From contig JBMNUF010000012.1 of NCBI GenBank assembly GCA_050946115.1, positions 1 to 57,161 of the forward strand: a stretch of 57,161 nt of DNA. The letters run 5' to 3'. Every line of letters begins with the position of its first letter. Within the stretch, counting starts at the first letter, position 1. Positions 1-9,083 of this stretch are shown one piece after another. Origin of the DNA: CAYFRC01 sp050946115 (GTDB lineage: Bacteria > Bacillota > Clostridia > Christensenellales > Aristaeellaceae). Below the pieces are notes generated by a model, which did no database searches, had not been told where the DNA came from, and saw only the letters and a list, made by a program, of their open reading frames with translations. Position numbers and translations under genes: made by a program.

Positions 1-113
1 CGCTGACTCTCAAACAGCAGTACTGTTTCCGTTCCATTGGGCTTTGCTGTGTAAGTTTTGCATTCGTACCCTTGACTTTTGATCTCTATTGCGATATTCT
101 CTTCTCGGAGCAT
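1..113 (-). CDS. 5' end of an unidentified gene running off the left edge
   Basis: On the minus strand an ATG at 113 opens a frame that stays open to the window edge (about 37 codons, beginning MLREENIAIEIKSQGYE). A GGAAG-type ribosome site lies about 7 bases upstream, and a stop codon lies not far upstream in the same frame. Codon use is AT-rich, unlike the genes from 1.35 kb on. The visible part matches no family I recognise. It may be a foreign gene or a chance frame; only sequence to the left can tell. Confidence 0.3.
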   Translation of the reverse strand, partial: MLREENIAIEIKSQGYECKTYTAKPNGTETVLLFESQ

Positions 114-174
114 GGTCTGACTTCCTTCTTGTTTGTCCAGCAGCTACAATTAGAAGTCTTCATGCTCCTTTTGT

Positions 175-513
175 CTACCTCGTTTCTGTCAATCCCACAA
201 CTTTCCGTGATGAACCTTTTGAGATGATGTGCACCCATTCGATCACGCACGTCCGCCCGTCATCCGTCAGCGTTTCGTAGCGCATCGCAACGCAGCACGG
301 AATGTATTGCGCCATCCTCTCATACTTGGCGCGTATTTCCTCCTTCGTCGTCGCGGGCGCATGTGCTTCATCGTCGGGTTCGTAGCCGCCGAATATGCAG
401 TCGTCGGACATACACGCAAGGATGCGTTCGACATCGGTGCGGGGCGCTCGGTGCAGCCCTTCGTAGTATTCGCGCACGGCGCCCGTCAGGAGTCCGCATT
501 CGCCACTTTTCAT
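175..513 (-). pseudogene. SnoaL-like (NTF2-fold) protein remnant, C-terminally truncated
   Basis: The frame encodes about 112 residues resembling the first two thirds of a SnoaL-like/ketosteroid-isomerase-fold protein: an N-terminal helix (VREYYEGLHRA), a helix ending in LACMSDDCIF, TTKEEIRAKYERM, and a strand with DGRTCVIEWV. It stops at 175, before the final strands these proteins normally have. The stop coincides with the change to AT-rich sequence on the left. No convincing ribosome site precedes the Met at 513. I read it as a decayed gene cut by a junction near position 190, not a working enzyme. Confidence 0.4.
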
Positions 514-1239
514 ATGCGAGGATGGAAACAGCGGCGCCCTGAAAACCCGGCACGAACGAACAGTGCGTATAGATGCGCACCTCATCGAGCGTGTCGCACA
601 AAGAACGGAACCTCCAAGATGTCCTCCCTGCAGCGAATTTACCTGTGATTTTGTTACGGAACGCCCGCCCGCGCGCCCGGATGACGTACACCGCACAGCC
701 CCGAATACTGCTTATAGGGTATATCGATCGCGCATGCCACATCCTCGTTGTGAGCGCAGATCAGGTCGGGCGCTCGGGTGTTTTCGCCTATAGCGGCTCT
801 TACAGTAGCTTCTGCGTGTAGAATATTTAGTCGCAATACGGGCAAACGGAGGCGGATACGCGATGCAAACCGTTGACGGTAGTGAAATAGTCGGAGGGGT
901 TGTCCGGCAGGCGTCGGGAGCAGATACGCAATTCTTGAGAAAGCGATCATTGTTTTCGCCTCTTTTCGCACAATGGGTGATGCGGCTTTGGCACAATACA
1001 TGGGCAACAGATATCGGGAAAGAGAACGAACCAATACAAACGAGCAGTCACGCGACAAACGATCAATCAATGGATGTCGAGAGTTTTTTCAGTCGGGGAA
1101 TGTGTCGGAGACGGCGAAACGATGCCTTCGCAAGTTCCGCTTTCTGAATCGGGTGTCGGTAGATTATCGAGAAAAATTCTTACTGACCTATTTTATATGT
1201 CTATACCGTAATACTGTGCGGAAACAGACAAAATGCATG
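514..1239. other. Intergenic stretch with no supportable gene
   Basis: Several overlapping frames on both strands are open but none has a ribosome site and a recognisable product. Short minus-strand pieces between about 540 and 900 read like protein in different frames, so this may be decayed coding sequence. No RNA gene or clear repeat is seen. Confidence 0.4.
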
Positions 1240-1267
1240 TAGACAAACCGTAAATCTTGCGTATAAT
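1240..1267 (+). promoter_or_regulatory. Sigma-A-type promoter of the fucosidase operon
   Basis: TAGACA at 1240-1245 and TATAAT at 1262-1267 are separated by 16 bases. The leader to the start codon is about 75 bases and contains a short inverted repeat (CGCTA/TAGCG near 1300-1316). No operator can be assigned. Confidence 0.65.
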
Positions 1268-1348
1268 AGGAATTAGGAAGTTTTCCGAAACAAGGCGCCG
1301 CTACTTCGCATAGCGAAAACTGCCGTTTACGGGAAAGGGGATAAACCC

Positions 1349-3721
1349 ATGAAGCCGATCATGATGTACGACAAGCCTGCGGACGCGTGGTGCGACGCGC
1401 TACCCATGGGTAACGGGCGGTTGGGCGCAATGCTCTACGGGCATACCCGCGTCGATCGGGTGCAGCTCAACGAGGATAGCCTTTGGTATGGCAAGGCGAT
1501 GGATCGCAACAATCCGCGCCTTCGGGATGCGCTCGGGGAGATACGCGCGCGCGTCTTCGCGGGCGAGATGCGGGAGGCGGAGGACCTCATCCAGCGCTAT
1601 ATGCTCGGGGCGCCGTATTCCATGCGGCATTACGAATCGCTTGGCGAATTGGATATCGGCGTCAACTGCCTGTCGCCGTTTTCCGCGGGCTGGTTGCCAA
1701 ACAGCGAAGGAGCGGAGGAGTATTGCCAGTCGCTGGATCTGGAAAATGGCGTACACGAGCTCGCGTGGGCGGAAAACGGAGTGAAGTACACGCGCACGAC
1801 GTTTGTCAGCCATCCCGATCAGGTACTGTGTATGCGATACCGGGCGGATACGCCCGGCGCGCTGCAGATCGGCGCGAGGCTCGATCGCGCATTGATCTTC
1901 GAGGGCATGGTGCCCGACCCGAGGCGACCCGGCAGCATGGTTCGCGCCGGCGGCTGGGGCAGCATGTTCTTGGACAGCAACCATACGCTGGATGCGTACA
2001 CCCTCGTTGCGGACGGGAACGCAGGCGGCACGCGCTTTGGCGAGGCGGTCTGCATGACGACGGACGGCATCGCGTCTGACCCGTATACGCAACTGTATGT
2101 CGAGCGAGCGACGGAGGTTTGCCTGTATCTTGCTGCGTCCACGGATAACCGCGAGAGCAACCCGCGGCAGGCGGCATTGATGCACGCAAGAAGCGCCGCG
2201 GATAAGGGGTTTGACGATCTATTTGCCCGCCATGTCGCGGATTTCGCACCGATCATGCGTGCGTGCATGCTAAACCTTCCCGGCGAAGAGGGCAAAACTA
2301 TCACCGCGCGCCTGGAGAACATCCGAAACGGCGGGAGCGACCCTGCGCTTGCGGCGCTGTATTTCACGTTTGGGCGCTATCTTTTGGCATCCGGCGGGCG
2401 CGAGGATTCCGCCGCGCTCAACCTGCAGGGCATCTGGTGCAAGGAATTCGCGCCCATATGGGACAGCAAATACACCACCAATATCAACGTGCAGATGAAT
2501 TACTGGCCGGCAGAGGTGTGCAACATGAGCGCATTGCACAAATCCCTGTTTTCCCTGATCGAGGAGGTGGCAAGGCGCGGCAGGGAAACGGCGCGCGTGA
2601 TGTACGGCATGCGCGGCGCTGTCTGCCATCACAACACCGATTTTTACGGCGACTGCGCGCCGCAGGATCAGTACATGGCCTCCACGAGCTGGACGGCGGG
2701 CGGCGCGTGGATGGCGCTGCACCTGTGGGAGCATTTCCTGTTTACGCGCGACATGGAGTTTCTCGGGAAATATCGGCCTGTTATGCGCGAATTCGCGATC
2801 TTCTTCGTGGATTTTCTGACGGACGACGGCACGGGCAAGCTCGTCACGTGCCCCTCGCTCTCGCCCGAAAACCGCTATATCCTGCCGGACGGCTACGATA
2901 CGCCGATCTGCGCGGGCCCCGCGATGGACAACCAGATCCTGCGCGACCTGTTCTCCGCGTGTATCGAGGCGGATACGTTGCTCGACGAAAGCGACGAGTG
3001 GACAATTGCGTTCAAAAACGCGAAGGACAGTCTGCCCGAAGACCAAATCGGCAGCAAGGGGCAGCTTCTCGAATGGCGCGAGGAACTGCCGGAGAAGATG
3101 CCGGGCATGAGCCATATCTCGCATCTGTACGGAGCGTACCCCAGCAGCCAAATCAATTGGCGCGATACGCCGCATTTGATGCGCGCCGTCGAAAAGTCCA
3201 TCGCGCTTCGCGTCGAAAACGGCACCGACGGCGGCGGGTGGCCGCTCGCGTGGCGCATGTGCGAGTACGCGCGGCTGCTGGACGGGGAGAAGGTCGGCAA
3301 AGCCACGGAGAAAATGCTGGAACAGGCGACCGACAGCTTCCTGAACGGGCGCCGCATCTTCCAGATCGACGGAAATCTCGGTGCGACGGCGGGCATTGCC
3401 GAGGCGCTGATTCAGAGCCATGAGGGCTCCATCCGCCTGCTGCCTGCGCTGCCGCCCAAATGGCGAAGCGGCTCGGTTGCGGGGCTATGCGCACGCGGGG
3501 GCGTGAGAGTAGACATCGAGTGGGAAGAAGGCGCAATCACGGTTGCGCGCCTGCGCCCGACTTATGACGGGATCCTTCGCATCGCCGCGGAGAAGCCAAA
3601 GAGCGTTACGGAAGACGGGGCGGAAATGCCCTTTGAAACGTGGGAGCATGGGATAGCGCTTAACGTGAAGGCAGGGAAGGAATACGCGCTGCGGATGCAA
3701 TGCACCGCGCGCGAAACGTAG
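1349..3721 (+). CDS. Alpha-L-fucosidase, glycoside hydrolase family 95
   Basis: This 790-residue protein has the full GH95 layout: N-terminal beta-sandwich opening with ALPMGNGRLGAMLYG, central (alpha/alpha)6 barrel, C-terminal beta domain. GH95 enzymes release alpha-1,2-linked L-fucose by inversion; a few act on alpha-L-galactose. Residues matching those known from the bifidobacterial enzyme are present: N378 and N380 in TTNINVQMNYWP, acid E507 in LSPEN, and D674 in QIDGN. There is no signal peptide, so it should act in the cytoplasm on imported oligosaccharides. GGGG lies 9 bases before the ATG. It heads an operon with the esterase 15 bases downstream, suggesting use of fucosylated, acylated plant or mucin glycans. 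Confidence 0.93.
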   Translation: MKPIMMYDKPADAWCDALPMGNGRLGAMLYGHTRVDRVQLNEDSLWYGKAMDRNNPRLRDALGEIRARVFAGEMREAEDLIQRYMLGAPYSMRHYESLGELDIGVNCLSPFSAGWLPNSEGAEEYCQSLDLENGVHELAWAENGVKYTRTTFVSHPDQVLCMRYRADTPGALQIGARLDRALIFEGMVPDPRRPGSMVRAGGWGSMFLDSNHTLDAYTLVADGNAGGTRFGEAVCMTTDGIASDPYTQLYVERATEVCLYLAASTDNRESNPRQAALMHARSAADKGFDDLFARHVADFAPIMRACMLNLPGEEGKTITARLENIRNGGSDPALAALYFTFGRYLLASGGREDSAALNLQGIWCKEFAPIWDSKYTTNINVQMNYWPAEVCNMSALHKSLFSLIEEVARRGRETARVMYGMRGAVCHHNTDFYGDCAPQDQYMASTSWTAGGAWMALHLWEHFLFTRDMEFLGKYRPVMREFAIFFVDFLTDDGTGKLVTCPSLSPENRYILPDGYDTPICAGPAMDNQILRDLFSACIEADTLLDESDEWTIAFKNAKDSLPEDQIGSKGQLLEWREELPEKMPGMSHISHLYGAYPSSQINWRDTPHLMRAVEKSIALRVENGTDGGGWPLAWRMCEYARLLDGEKVGKATEKMLEQATDSFLNGRRIFQIDGNLGATAGIAEALIQSHEGSIRLLPALPPKWRSGSVAGLCARGGVRVDIEWEEGAITVARLRPTYDGILRIAAEKPKSVTEDGAEMPFETWEHGIALNVKAGKEYALRMQCTARET

Positions 3722-3736
3722 AAAGGGGAAAGATTC

Positions 3737-5266
3737 ATGTTCATCAGAGAGGTTCAGACGGAAAACGGTCGGGTTCGCGGCATACAGGCTGCCGACCCGC
3801 GCATCACGGCGTACAAGGGGATTCCGTTCGCCGCGCCGCCTGTCGGAGAAAACCGCTGGCGCGCGCCGCAGCCGTGCAAGGATTGGGAGGGGACGCTCGA
3901 ATGCTTCGATTTCAAGCCCATCTCCATGCAGAACGTGCCTCCCCTCGACGAGAAGAACGTATACACGTGCGAATGGTCGGTAGACCCGGATTTGGCCATG
4001 AGCGAGGATTGCCTGTACCTGAACATCTGGGCGCCTGCCGCCCCGGACTTGAAGAACCTTCCGGTGTTCGTGTGGTACTTCGGCGGCGGCTTACAGGTTG
4101 GGCACCCGTCGGAGATGGAATTTGACGGCGAACGGATTGCGCGGCGCGGCATCGTGGTGGTGACGGTCAACTACAGGCTCAACGCGTTCGGATTCCTTTG
4201 TCACCCGGAAATCACGAAGGAAAACCCGGACGCCCCCGCGAATTTCGGCCATCTCGACCAGCAGGCGGGCACGCGCTGGGTGCAGCGCAACATTGCAGCA
4301 TTCGGCGGGGACCCGAACAACATCACCATCGGCGGGCAGTCGGCAGGCGGCGGCAGCGTGATGAATCAGCTCACTTCGCCGCAAAACGGCGGGCTGTGCC
4401 GGCGCGCAATCGTGCAGAGCGGCGTGTCCGCGAACGCATATCCCAACAAGAGGCGCTTCGGAAGCGTACCGCCGCTTTCGGAAGCCGAACAAAAGGGCAC
4501 CCGCTTCTTCGAATCGCTCGGTGTGAGGACGCTCGCGGAAGCCCGCAACATCGACGGCAAGGTGATTTTGGACAAGATTCGCGAGGAAAACTCGTTCTGG
4601 GGCACCGTCAATGACGGAAAGTTTTGCGTCGACGATGCCATGACGCTGTTCATGCAGAATAAGCGCCTGATGTGCCCGGTTCTGTGGGGGCGAACGTCCT
4701 CCGAATTCTTCGTCGCGCCCGAGGATTGCTCCGAAGAGGGCGTGCGCGGCATGGCAAAGGCCGCATTCGGCGAGGATGCAGGTGAGTTTTTGGAGATCGT
4801 CGACATCGAAGGGAAGGACGAGGCGGCCATACGGAAAGCGACGCAGCTGCCGGGCATCGAGCTCGCGATCCGCTCCGCGGCGCAGAAGAACGCCGAAACA
4901 GGCGCGAATCAGCCGCTGTACTACTACGTTTTCGATGCGGAGATCCCCGGCTGGGACAACGCGGGCACATTCCATTCGGTCGATCTTTGGTTCTTCTTTG
5001 AAACGCTGGCGAAGTGCTGGCGGCCGTTCGTCGGGAAGCATTACGACCTCGCGCGACAGATGTGCTCGTACTGGGCGTACTTCATCAAGTCGGGAAATCC
5101 GAACGGGCCGGATGCCGATGGGCAGCCTTTGCTGCAATGGGATGCCTTCACGCCGGATCATCCCGCCTGCATGGTCATGGCGGACGAAGCCCGTCAGGTC
5201 ATTGCGCCGCCGAGCAGGCTGATGGCGTTCATGATGAGACAATACCTGAAACAAAAAGGCGTATAG
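3737..5266 (+). CDS. Type B carboxylesterase
   Basis: A 509-residue alpha/beta-hydrolase of the carboxylesterase B family (PnbA-like). It begins with the family signature YKGIPFAAPPVG. A triad can be read: S202 in GGQSAGGGSV, E323 in GRTSSEFF, and H413 in GTFHSVDLW. It lacks a signal peptide. An AGGGG ribosome site precedes the ATG, only 15 bases after the fucosidase stop, so the two genes are surely co-transcribed. The likely job is to remove acetyl or other acyl esters from the glycan that the fucosidase attacks; the true substrate cannot be told from sequence. Confidence 0.9.
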   Translation: MFIREVQTENGRVRGIQAADPRITAYKGIPFAAPPVGENRWRAPQPCKDWEGTLECFDFKPISMQNVPPLDEKNVYTCEWSVDPDLAMSEDCLYLNIWAPAAPDLKNLPVFVWYFGGGLQVGHPSEMEFDGERIARRGIVVVTVNYRLNAFGFLCHPEITKENPDAPANFGHLDQQAGTRWVQRNIAAFGGDPNNITIGGQSAGGGSVMNQLTSPQNGGLCRRAIVQSGVSANAYPNKRRFGSVPPLSEAEQKGTRFFESLGVRTLAEARNIDGKVILDKIREENSFWGTVNDGKFCVDDAMTLFMQNKRLMCPVLWGRTSSEFFVAPEDCSEEGVRGMAKAAFGEDAGEFLEIVDIEGKDEAAIRKATQLPGIELAIRSAAQKNAETGANQPLYYYVFDAEIPGWDNAGTFHSVDLWFFFETLAKCWRPFVGKHYDLARQMCSYWAYFIKSGNPNGPDADGQPLLQWDAFTPDHPACMVMADEARQVIAPPSRLMAFMMRQYLKQKGV

Positions 5267-5288
5267 CGCCAAAGGAGCCCGAAAAACA

Positions 5289-5328
5289 GCGCGTTCCGAA
5301 TTGTTGCAGCGATCGGACGCGCGTTTTT
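5289..5328 (+). terminator. Intrinsic terminator of the fucosidase-esterase operon
   Basis: The arms GCGCGTTCCGA (5289-5299) and TCGGACGCGC (5313-5322) pair with a one-base bulge and are followed by GTTTTT. The remaining sequence up to 5453 holds no gene. Confidence 0.8.
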
Positions 5329-5453
5329 CTGCGCTGCGCTCGAAGGCGAGGCAGAAGGTTTCGCGTTGGAGACGAGAATAATCCGTTGGGAGCCTGTACA
5401 GGGAATAGGCTTTTGTGATTGCCGACTTCATTAGTACTTGGAAATTAATATAT

Positions 5454-5747
5454 CTATGAAGGAGAATCTCGATATATGGTAACTATTTCGCGAAACAGTT
5501 CGCAAGGATCCTCTTCCAACGCATCTGCCAATTGAATTAGTTTTTCAATACTCATCCAATTCTTCCCGTGTTCAATATTACTTAAATGGCGAACGGATAT
5601 CCAGTCTTCGAAACCGAATAATTCTTCACTTCTATTGTTGATAAAACCCTCACGAGTTTTATACTGCTTGCCAAGAGCCTTTCTCTTGTCTTCTATCAAC
5701 TTGCCGATTTTTAGCAACGCTTCAGAGGGAATTTGTTTTTCAGCCAT
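5454..5747 (-). CDS. Small HTH (XRE-like) transcriptional regulator
   Basis: A 97-residue protein (start MAEKQIPSEALL). The middle and end fit a Cro/CI-type helix-turn-helix: an N-terminal helix (LLKIGKLIEDKRKAL), a longer than usual segment (TREGFINNRSEELFG), then the recognition part SVRHLSNIEHGKNWMSIEKL, and the closing LADALEEDPCELF. I chose the Met at 5747 because GGAG sits 7 bases upstream; an ATG 8 codons earlier has no such site. A perfect 18-bp palindrome lies 15 bases upstream of the start, between this gene and the divergent AIPR-like gene, so it probably represses itself and perhaps that gene. Confidence 0.75.
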   Translation of the reverse strand: MAEKQIPSEALLKIGKLIEDKRKALGKQYKTREGFINNRSEELFGFEDWISVRHLSNIEHGKNWMSIEKLIQLADALEEDPCELFREIVTIYRDSPS

Positions 5748-5761
5748 GATAATCTCCGTGA

Positions 5762-5779
5762 AATGCACCATGGTGCATT
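5762..5779. promoter_or_regulatory. 18-bp perfect palindrome, probable operator
   Basis: AATGCACCATGGTGCATT is its own reverse complement. It sits in the 115-bp divergent intergenic region, next to the regulator start. It is the natural candidate binding site for the HTH protein encoded alongside. Confidence 0.7.
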
Positions 5780-5794
5780 GTTTATTTATTTTCC

Positions 5795-5811
5795 ATATGA
5801 TATCATATAAT
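5795..5811. promoter_or_regulatory. Second palindrome overlapping a TATAAT box
   Basis: ATATGATATCATAT (5795-5808) is a perfect 14-bp palindrome and overlaps TATAAT at 5806-5811, a good -10 for the AIPR-like gene. No good -35 is seen at 17 bases, which suggests activator dependence or an extended element. Confidence 0.4.
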
Positions 5812-5862
5812 TGCTCTCAGGGCAATAGCCTTCGAGAAGAATATTTTAAGGAGGCCAACAAT

Positions 5863-7056
5863 ATGGCAAATGTAAAATTCAAGGTCGAAGCTCTTCGCAC
5901 TCTCGCATCCCCTTATCGTATAGGGGAGAAAGACAAAGGCGAGTTCGAGACTATCTACTATCTATTGGTAGATATGAAGGACCTCCCGGAGAATATCCCT
6001 TTGGATGTCAATCCCCGTGAACCTAAGATGACAACCAGCGTTGCGAAGCGCCTTATCGCGGCTGTTGTTGAACCAGAGACTGATTTCTACATCAATAATC
6101 GCGGAATTGTTATCGCTGCGAAGTCACTCACTTTTAACAGCGCTGATTCGGAAGTTACCATCGACATTGGAAACCAGGATGACGAAAACGACAAGTTTCT
6201 TTACGGCATCCTTGATGGTGGTCATACCTACACTGCGATCATGAAAAAACGCGGTGAGATTCCTGCTGATCTCCGTAAATTTGTTCGCGTTGAAGTAATC
6301 ACTAATGTCCAGAATATAGCTCGTCTTTCTGATGCACGCAATACTTCTGTTCAGGTTTCCGACATGGCATTGTTTAATCTTGATGATAATTTTGAGGATG
6401 TTAAGTCGGCAATTTCCGATCAACCTTATGCAAATGAGATTGCTTACAAAGACAATGAGGACAAACGTATCCATATTTCCGAGCTGCTTCGGCTGATGTA
6501 TGCGTTTGACATTGAACGTTTTCCTGATGATAACGCAGCGCCAATACAGAGTTACTCCGGTAAGGCGCAGGTATTCAAACGCTATAAGCAGGCTTTTGAA
6601 GGCCCGCTCTACAAGTCATTAACCAAGGAGATTCCCCGATTGATTGAGCTCTATGATACTATCGAGTGCAAGCTTCCTGAAAGGTACAAGGAATACAAGA
6701 AAGCGCAGGGTGTTGCCAATCCCCGTTTCGGAGCTGTGAGAGGCATAGAGTCATATGACAATCCAATTAAGACCCAATTCCTTGCTACTTCCACGAAATA
6801 CGCCGTATCCAGCGGCTATATCTATCCTATCTTTGGTGCTTTTCGTAGCTTACTCCGCTTTGACGAAGAAAAAGGAACGGTCTCCTGGCTGTTCGACCCG
6901 ATAGAGATCTGGAAGTGTGTTGGTACCACTCTTGCTCAGAACACCTTCGAGACTTGTACAAATCCTCAGCTTGCGGGTAAGGATAAGCAGTTGTGGCTTT
7001 CCAATTACAGAATTGTTGAAACCCAAAGCCTTCGCATGCTCCTTGAGCAAAGATAA
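5863..7056 (+). CDS. AIPR-like (abortive infection phage resistance) protein
   Basis: A 397-residue cytoplasmic protein. The region FYINNRGIVIAAK followed about 40 residues on by GILDGGHTYTAI resembles the NxGI...DGxxT core of AIPR (PF10592) proteins, which recur in phage-defence loci. The mechanism of the family is poorly known. The start at 5863 is set by a perfect AAGGAGG 8 bases upstream; the frame is open far upstream, but those codons run through the operator region. GC content is much lower than the flanking housekeeping genes, indicating horizontal arrival. It is divergent from a small HTH regulator and near a fragment of a McrB-type ATPase. Family assignment is by motif only; an alternative is a DndB-like fold. 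Confidence 0.6.
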   Translation: MANVKFKVEALRTLASPYRIGEKDKGEFETIYYLLVDMKDLPENIPLDVNPREPKMTTSVAKRLIAAVVEPETDFYINNRGIVIAAKSLTFNSADSEVTIDIGNQDDENDKFLYGILDGGHTYTAIMKKRGEIPADLRKFVRVEVITNVQNIARLSDARNTSVQVSDMALFNLDDNFEDVKSAISDQPYANEIAYKDNEDKRIHISELLRLMYAFDIERFPDDNAAPIQSYSGKAQVFKRYKQAFEGPLYKSLTKEIPRLIELYDTIECKLPERYKEYKKAQGVANPRFGAVRGIESYDNPIKTQFLATSTKYAVSSGYIYPIFGAFRSLLRFDEEKGTVSWLFDPIEIWKCVGTTLAQNTFETCTNPQLAGKDKQLWLSNYRIVETQSLRMLLEQR

Positions 7057-7079
7057 CTCAAAACTTAATAGACGCGGCA

Positions 7080-7109
7080 GGGGCTGTTGCACAAGTACGC
7101 AGCAGCCCC
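7080..7109. terminator. Strong hairpin between convergent genes
   Basis: GGGGCTGTTGC (7080-7090) pairs with GCAGCAGCCCC (7099-7109) around an 8-base loop. There is no U-run on either side, so terminator function is possible but unproven. Confidence 0.4.
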
Positions 7110-7117
7110 AAGGATTA

Positions 7118-7444
7118 TTAGGCTAAGGAGCGAAAAACATTCATTCTCTCAAAGATATCCTTGTTTTCATCAAACAGCGCGAAGAATATGCTGCGCATCT
7201 CTTCCGGTGCGGCTTTAGCAAACCCTACAATCATTCCTTTTGGGAAATGATTACGTGAAGCCAGTAAATTATCGGCGCTATATAGAGAACGACTCATAAT
7301 TTCAGGAAAGTCCGATGCGCTTACGTCCCAATTGTCCTGAAAATGCTTGACGGCTTCCCACTTATATTTCTCATCGTTCCAATGCTGCGGGAAGTATGCC
7401 TTGTACTCGGCAAGTATCGGTTTCAGTTTTCCTAAATCGATCAT
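7118..7444 (-). pseudogene. N-terminal fragment of a McrB-type AAA ATPase
   Basis: The 108 residues match the N-terminal domain of McrB-like AAA+ restriction ATPases in Firmicutes, as I recall them: YFPQHWNDEKYKWEAVKHF, a FPEIM helix, LLASRNHFPKGMIVGFA, then PEEMRSIFFALFDE. The frame ends with a stop exactly where the link to the Walker-A domain should begin, and no AAA domain follows downstream. GAGGAAG precedes the Met at 7444. I interpret it as the stump of a type IV restriction gene. A free-standing version of this domain cannot be excluded. Confidence 0.55.
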
Positions 7445-7518
7445 ATGATCTTCCTCATACCGCACCCATCACTGCGATGGCAATAGGGAAGCCTTAGTAC
7501 ATCTACTTTGGAACAGCT

Positions 7519-7956
7519 TCATCTCTCGGACATGTATTTTTCTATCTCTTCGGGGGTCAATTTTCGGATTTGCGTGTTTTCATATTCTCTGTATCCTGCG
7601 GAAATGAAGACGGGCTCCATTTCTTTGCACGTCTTTCTGGGATTCCTTCCTAAGTAGGCTTTCAATTCCTCGGCATCAGCGAAGATTTTATATGAGTATC
7701 TTCCGCTTTCGTTTTTGATTTCATAAATACCGCATGGTCCTTTTACGCTGTACTCTGCCGTCCGCAAGTACAGTTTGGCAATTTCCGGTGACTTGAAAGG
7801 AAAATTCCAGCGCCGCAATCCGCGCTTAGGATCGCGTTCGATGCAGATGCATCTTCCGCAAGTACCGCAAATATACTGCGTGTGATTCTTTAGGCAATCC
7901 AGCGGACCGATTAAGGGAGTTATTCTCTTTTCGTCGGCATGGCATTCTATACACAT
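7519..7956 (-). CDS. Conserved hypothetical protein with zinc-binding cysteines
   Basis: A 145-residue protein. Near the N-terminus are two Cys pairs, MCIEC and CGTCGRCIC, separated by about 35 residues, which suggests a structural zinc ribbon. The remainder has RRWNFPFKSPEIAKLYLR and a C-terminal helix (LTPEEIEKYMSER). I have a vague sense of similar small proteins in Firmicutes but cannot name a function. The Met at 7956 is preceded by AGGAGG 10 bases upstream. Base composition matches the low-GC island. Confidence 0.6.
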   Translation of the reverse strand: MCIECHADEKRITPLIGPLDCLKNHTQYICGTCGRCICIERDPKRGLRRWNFPFKSPEIAKLYLRTAEYSVKGPCGIYEIKNESGRYSYKIFADAEELKAYLGRNPRKTCKEMEPVFISAGYREYENTQIRKLTPEEIEKYMSER

Positions 7957-8285
7957 TTGCTTTTGGCCTCCTGTTTCGTCCTGGCATTCAAGCCGAAGCT
8001 TCAATCCGTGCTATCCGAATCACGGGGACAACCCTCCGAAGAAACGTGAGGATATGTTCGGTCGGGGCGATTTTCCGGCGCAACCCGACATCTGATACTG
8101 ACGGTCAGATAGCTAAAAACCCGATGGAGTTGCACCGTTTCAATGTGGAAATTATTCTTCTTGCCCGGTCATGCGATCCTCTTCATATCGATCCTCGCCG
8201 CCGATCGCACCGTGGGGGCTTTATGCGCCTGATTTCGGATATACTGCGAAATAAGCATATATTCCCTTCAAATGGTTATCGTTTA
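7957..8285. other. Intergenic gap without a recognisable feature
   Basis: Frames here are short and lack ribosome sites. I see no RNA gene, repeat or terminator. Confidence 0.4.
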
Positions 8286-9083
8286 TCACCTGTTGCAGAA
8301 TTCCAAGACCCTGTCATAAAAATCCTCAGCCTCCTCGAATGCACCATGTCCCAGTCCATCGTATACAAACAACTCACTGCCGGCAATAGCAGTATTCAAG
8401 TCATAATGGGCATCTTGACCGACAATATGGTCGTTTTTTCCTGCAATAATGAGAGTCGGACAACGTATTGCAGATAACTCGCTGCGTGCATCATATCCTA
8501 ATATTGCGCATGCATTCTTATAAAATCGATCATAGTTTTTTGGCTTTGTGAGTTTAGCAAGAACGGGGAGATATCTCCTGTTCTTTTCAATATATCTCTC
8601 GGAATACGTCTTTTTAGCCGTATCAAGCATAAGTGCCGTATGATTCCCACGTTTTGCCATATCAATCCAATTTGACACCGCTTCTTTCACAGTGTCGTTT
8701 GCGTTTGGTGCTGTGACTGCAAGTATCAGTTTCTCCACGATTCCAGGGTGTTCTATTGCTATATATTGGGCAATCATCCCTCCCTGTGAAACTCCAAGGA
8801 TGTATGCTTTATCTATCCTCATGCTTTTCATTGCCTGAACCTGATCGTTTGCCATATCCTTTATGGTATATCCTTCCGGCATTGCATTCTTTCTGCTAAA
8901 AATGTACACTGTATAATCACGCAAAAAACACTTATATGGAGAGGCGAGAAGCCATGCTTTTCCTTTTACGGTCGACAGTCCGTCTGATAATCCCGGTAAT
9001 ACAATCAGATTCTTTTTCCCGTTGCCGAATGATACATAATACATTTCCGTGTCGCCTATTTCCATGTGACCGTTTTTTCTCAT
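8286..9083 (-). CDS. Alpha/beta-fold hydrolase
   Basis: A 265-residue alpha/beta hydrolase. The core is readable: oxyanion-loop region LIVLPGLSDG, nucleophile elbow GVSQGG with S99, acid D218 in AGKNDHIVG, and H246 in GLGHGAFEE. A variable cap lies between residues 130 and 200. The substrate is unknown; members include esterases, lactonases and C-C hydrolases. There is no signal peptide. GGAAGGTG precedes the ATG. It is AT-rich like its neighbours and stands alone, with no operon partner. Confidence 0.85.
   Translation of the reverse strand: MRKNGHMEIGDTEMYYVSFGNGKKNLIVLPGLSDGLSTVKGKAWLLASPYKCFLRDYTVYIFSRKNAMPEGYTIKDMANDQVQAMKSMRIDKAYILGVSQGGMIAQYIAIEHPGIVEKLILAVTAPNANDTVKEAVSNWIDMAKRGNHTALMLDTAKKTYSERYIEKNRRYLPVLAKLTKPKNYDRFYKNACAILGYDARSELSAIRCPTLIIAGKNDHIVGQDAHYDLNTAIAGSELFVYDGLGHGAFEEAEDFYDRVLEFCNR

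Noticed and set aside
175..900. Joining several minus-strand pieces into one LacI-type or solute-binding gene
   Set aside because: The pieces fall in different frames and no stretch gives a convincing family motif.
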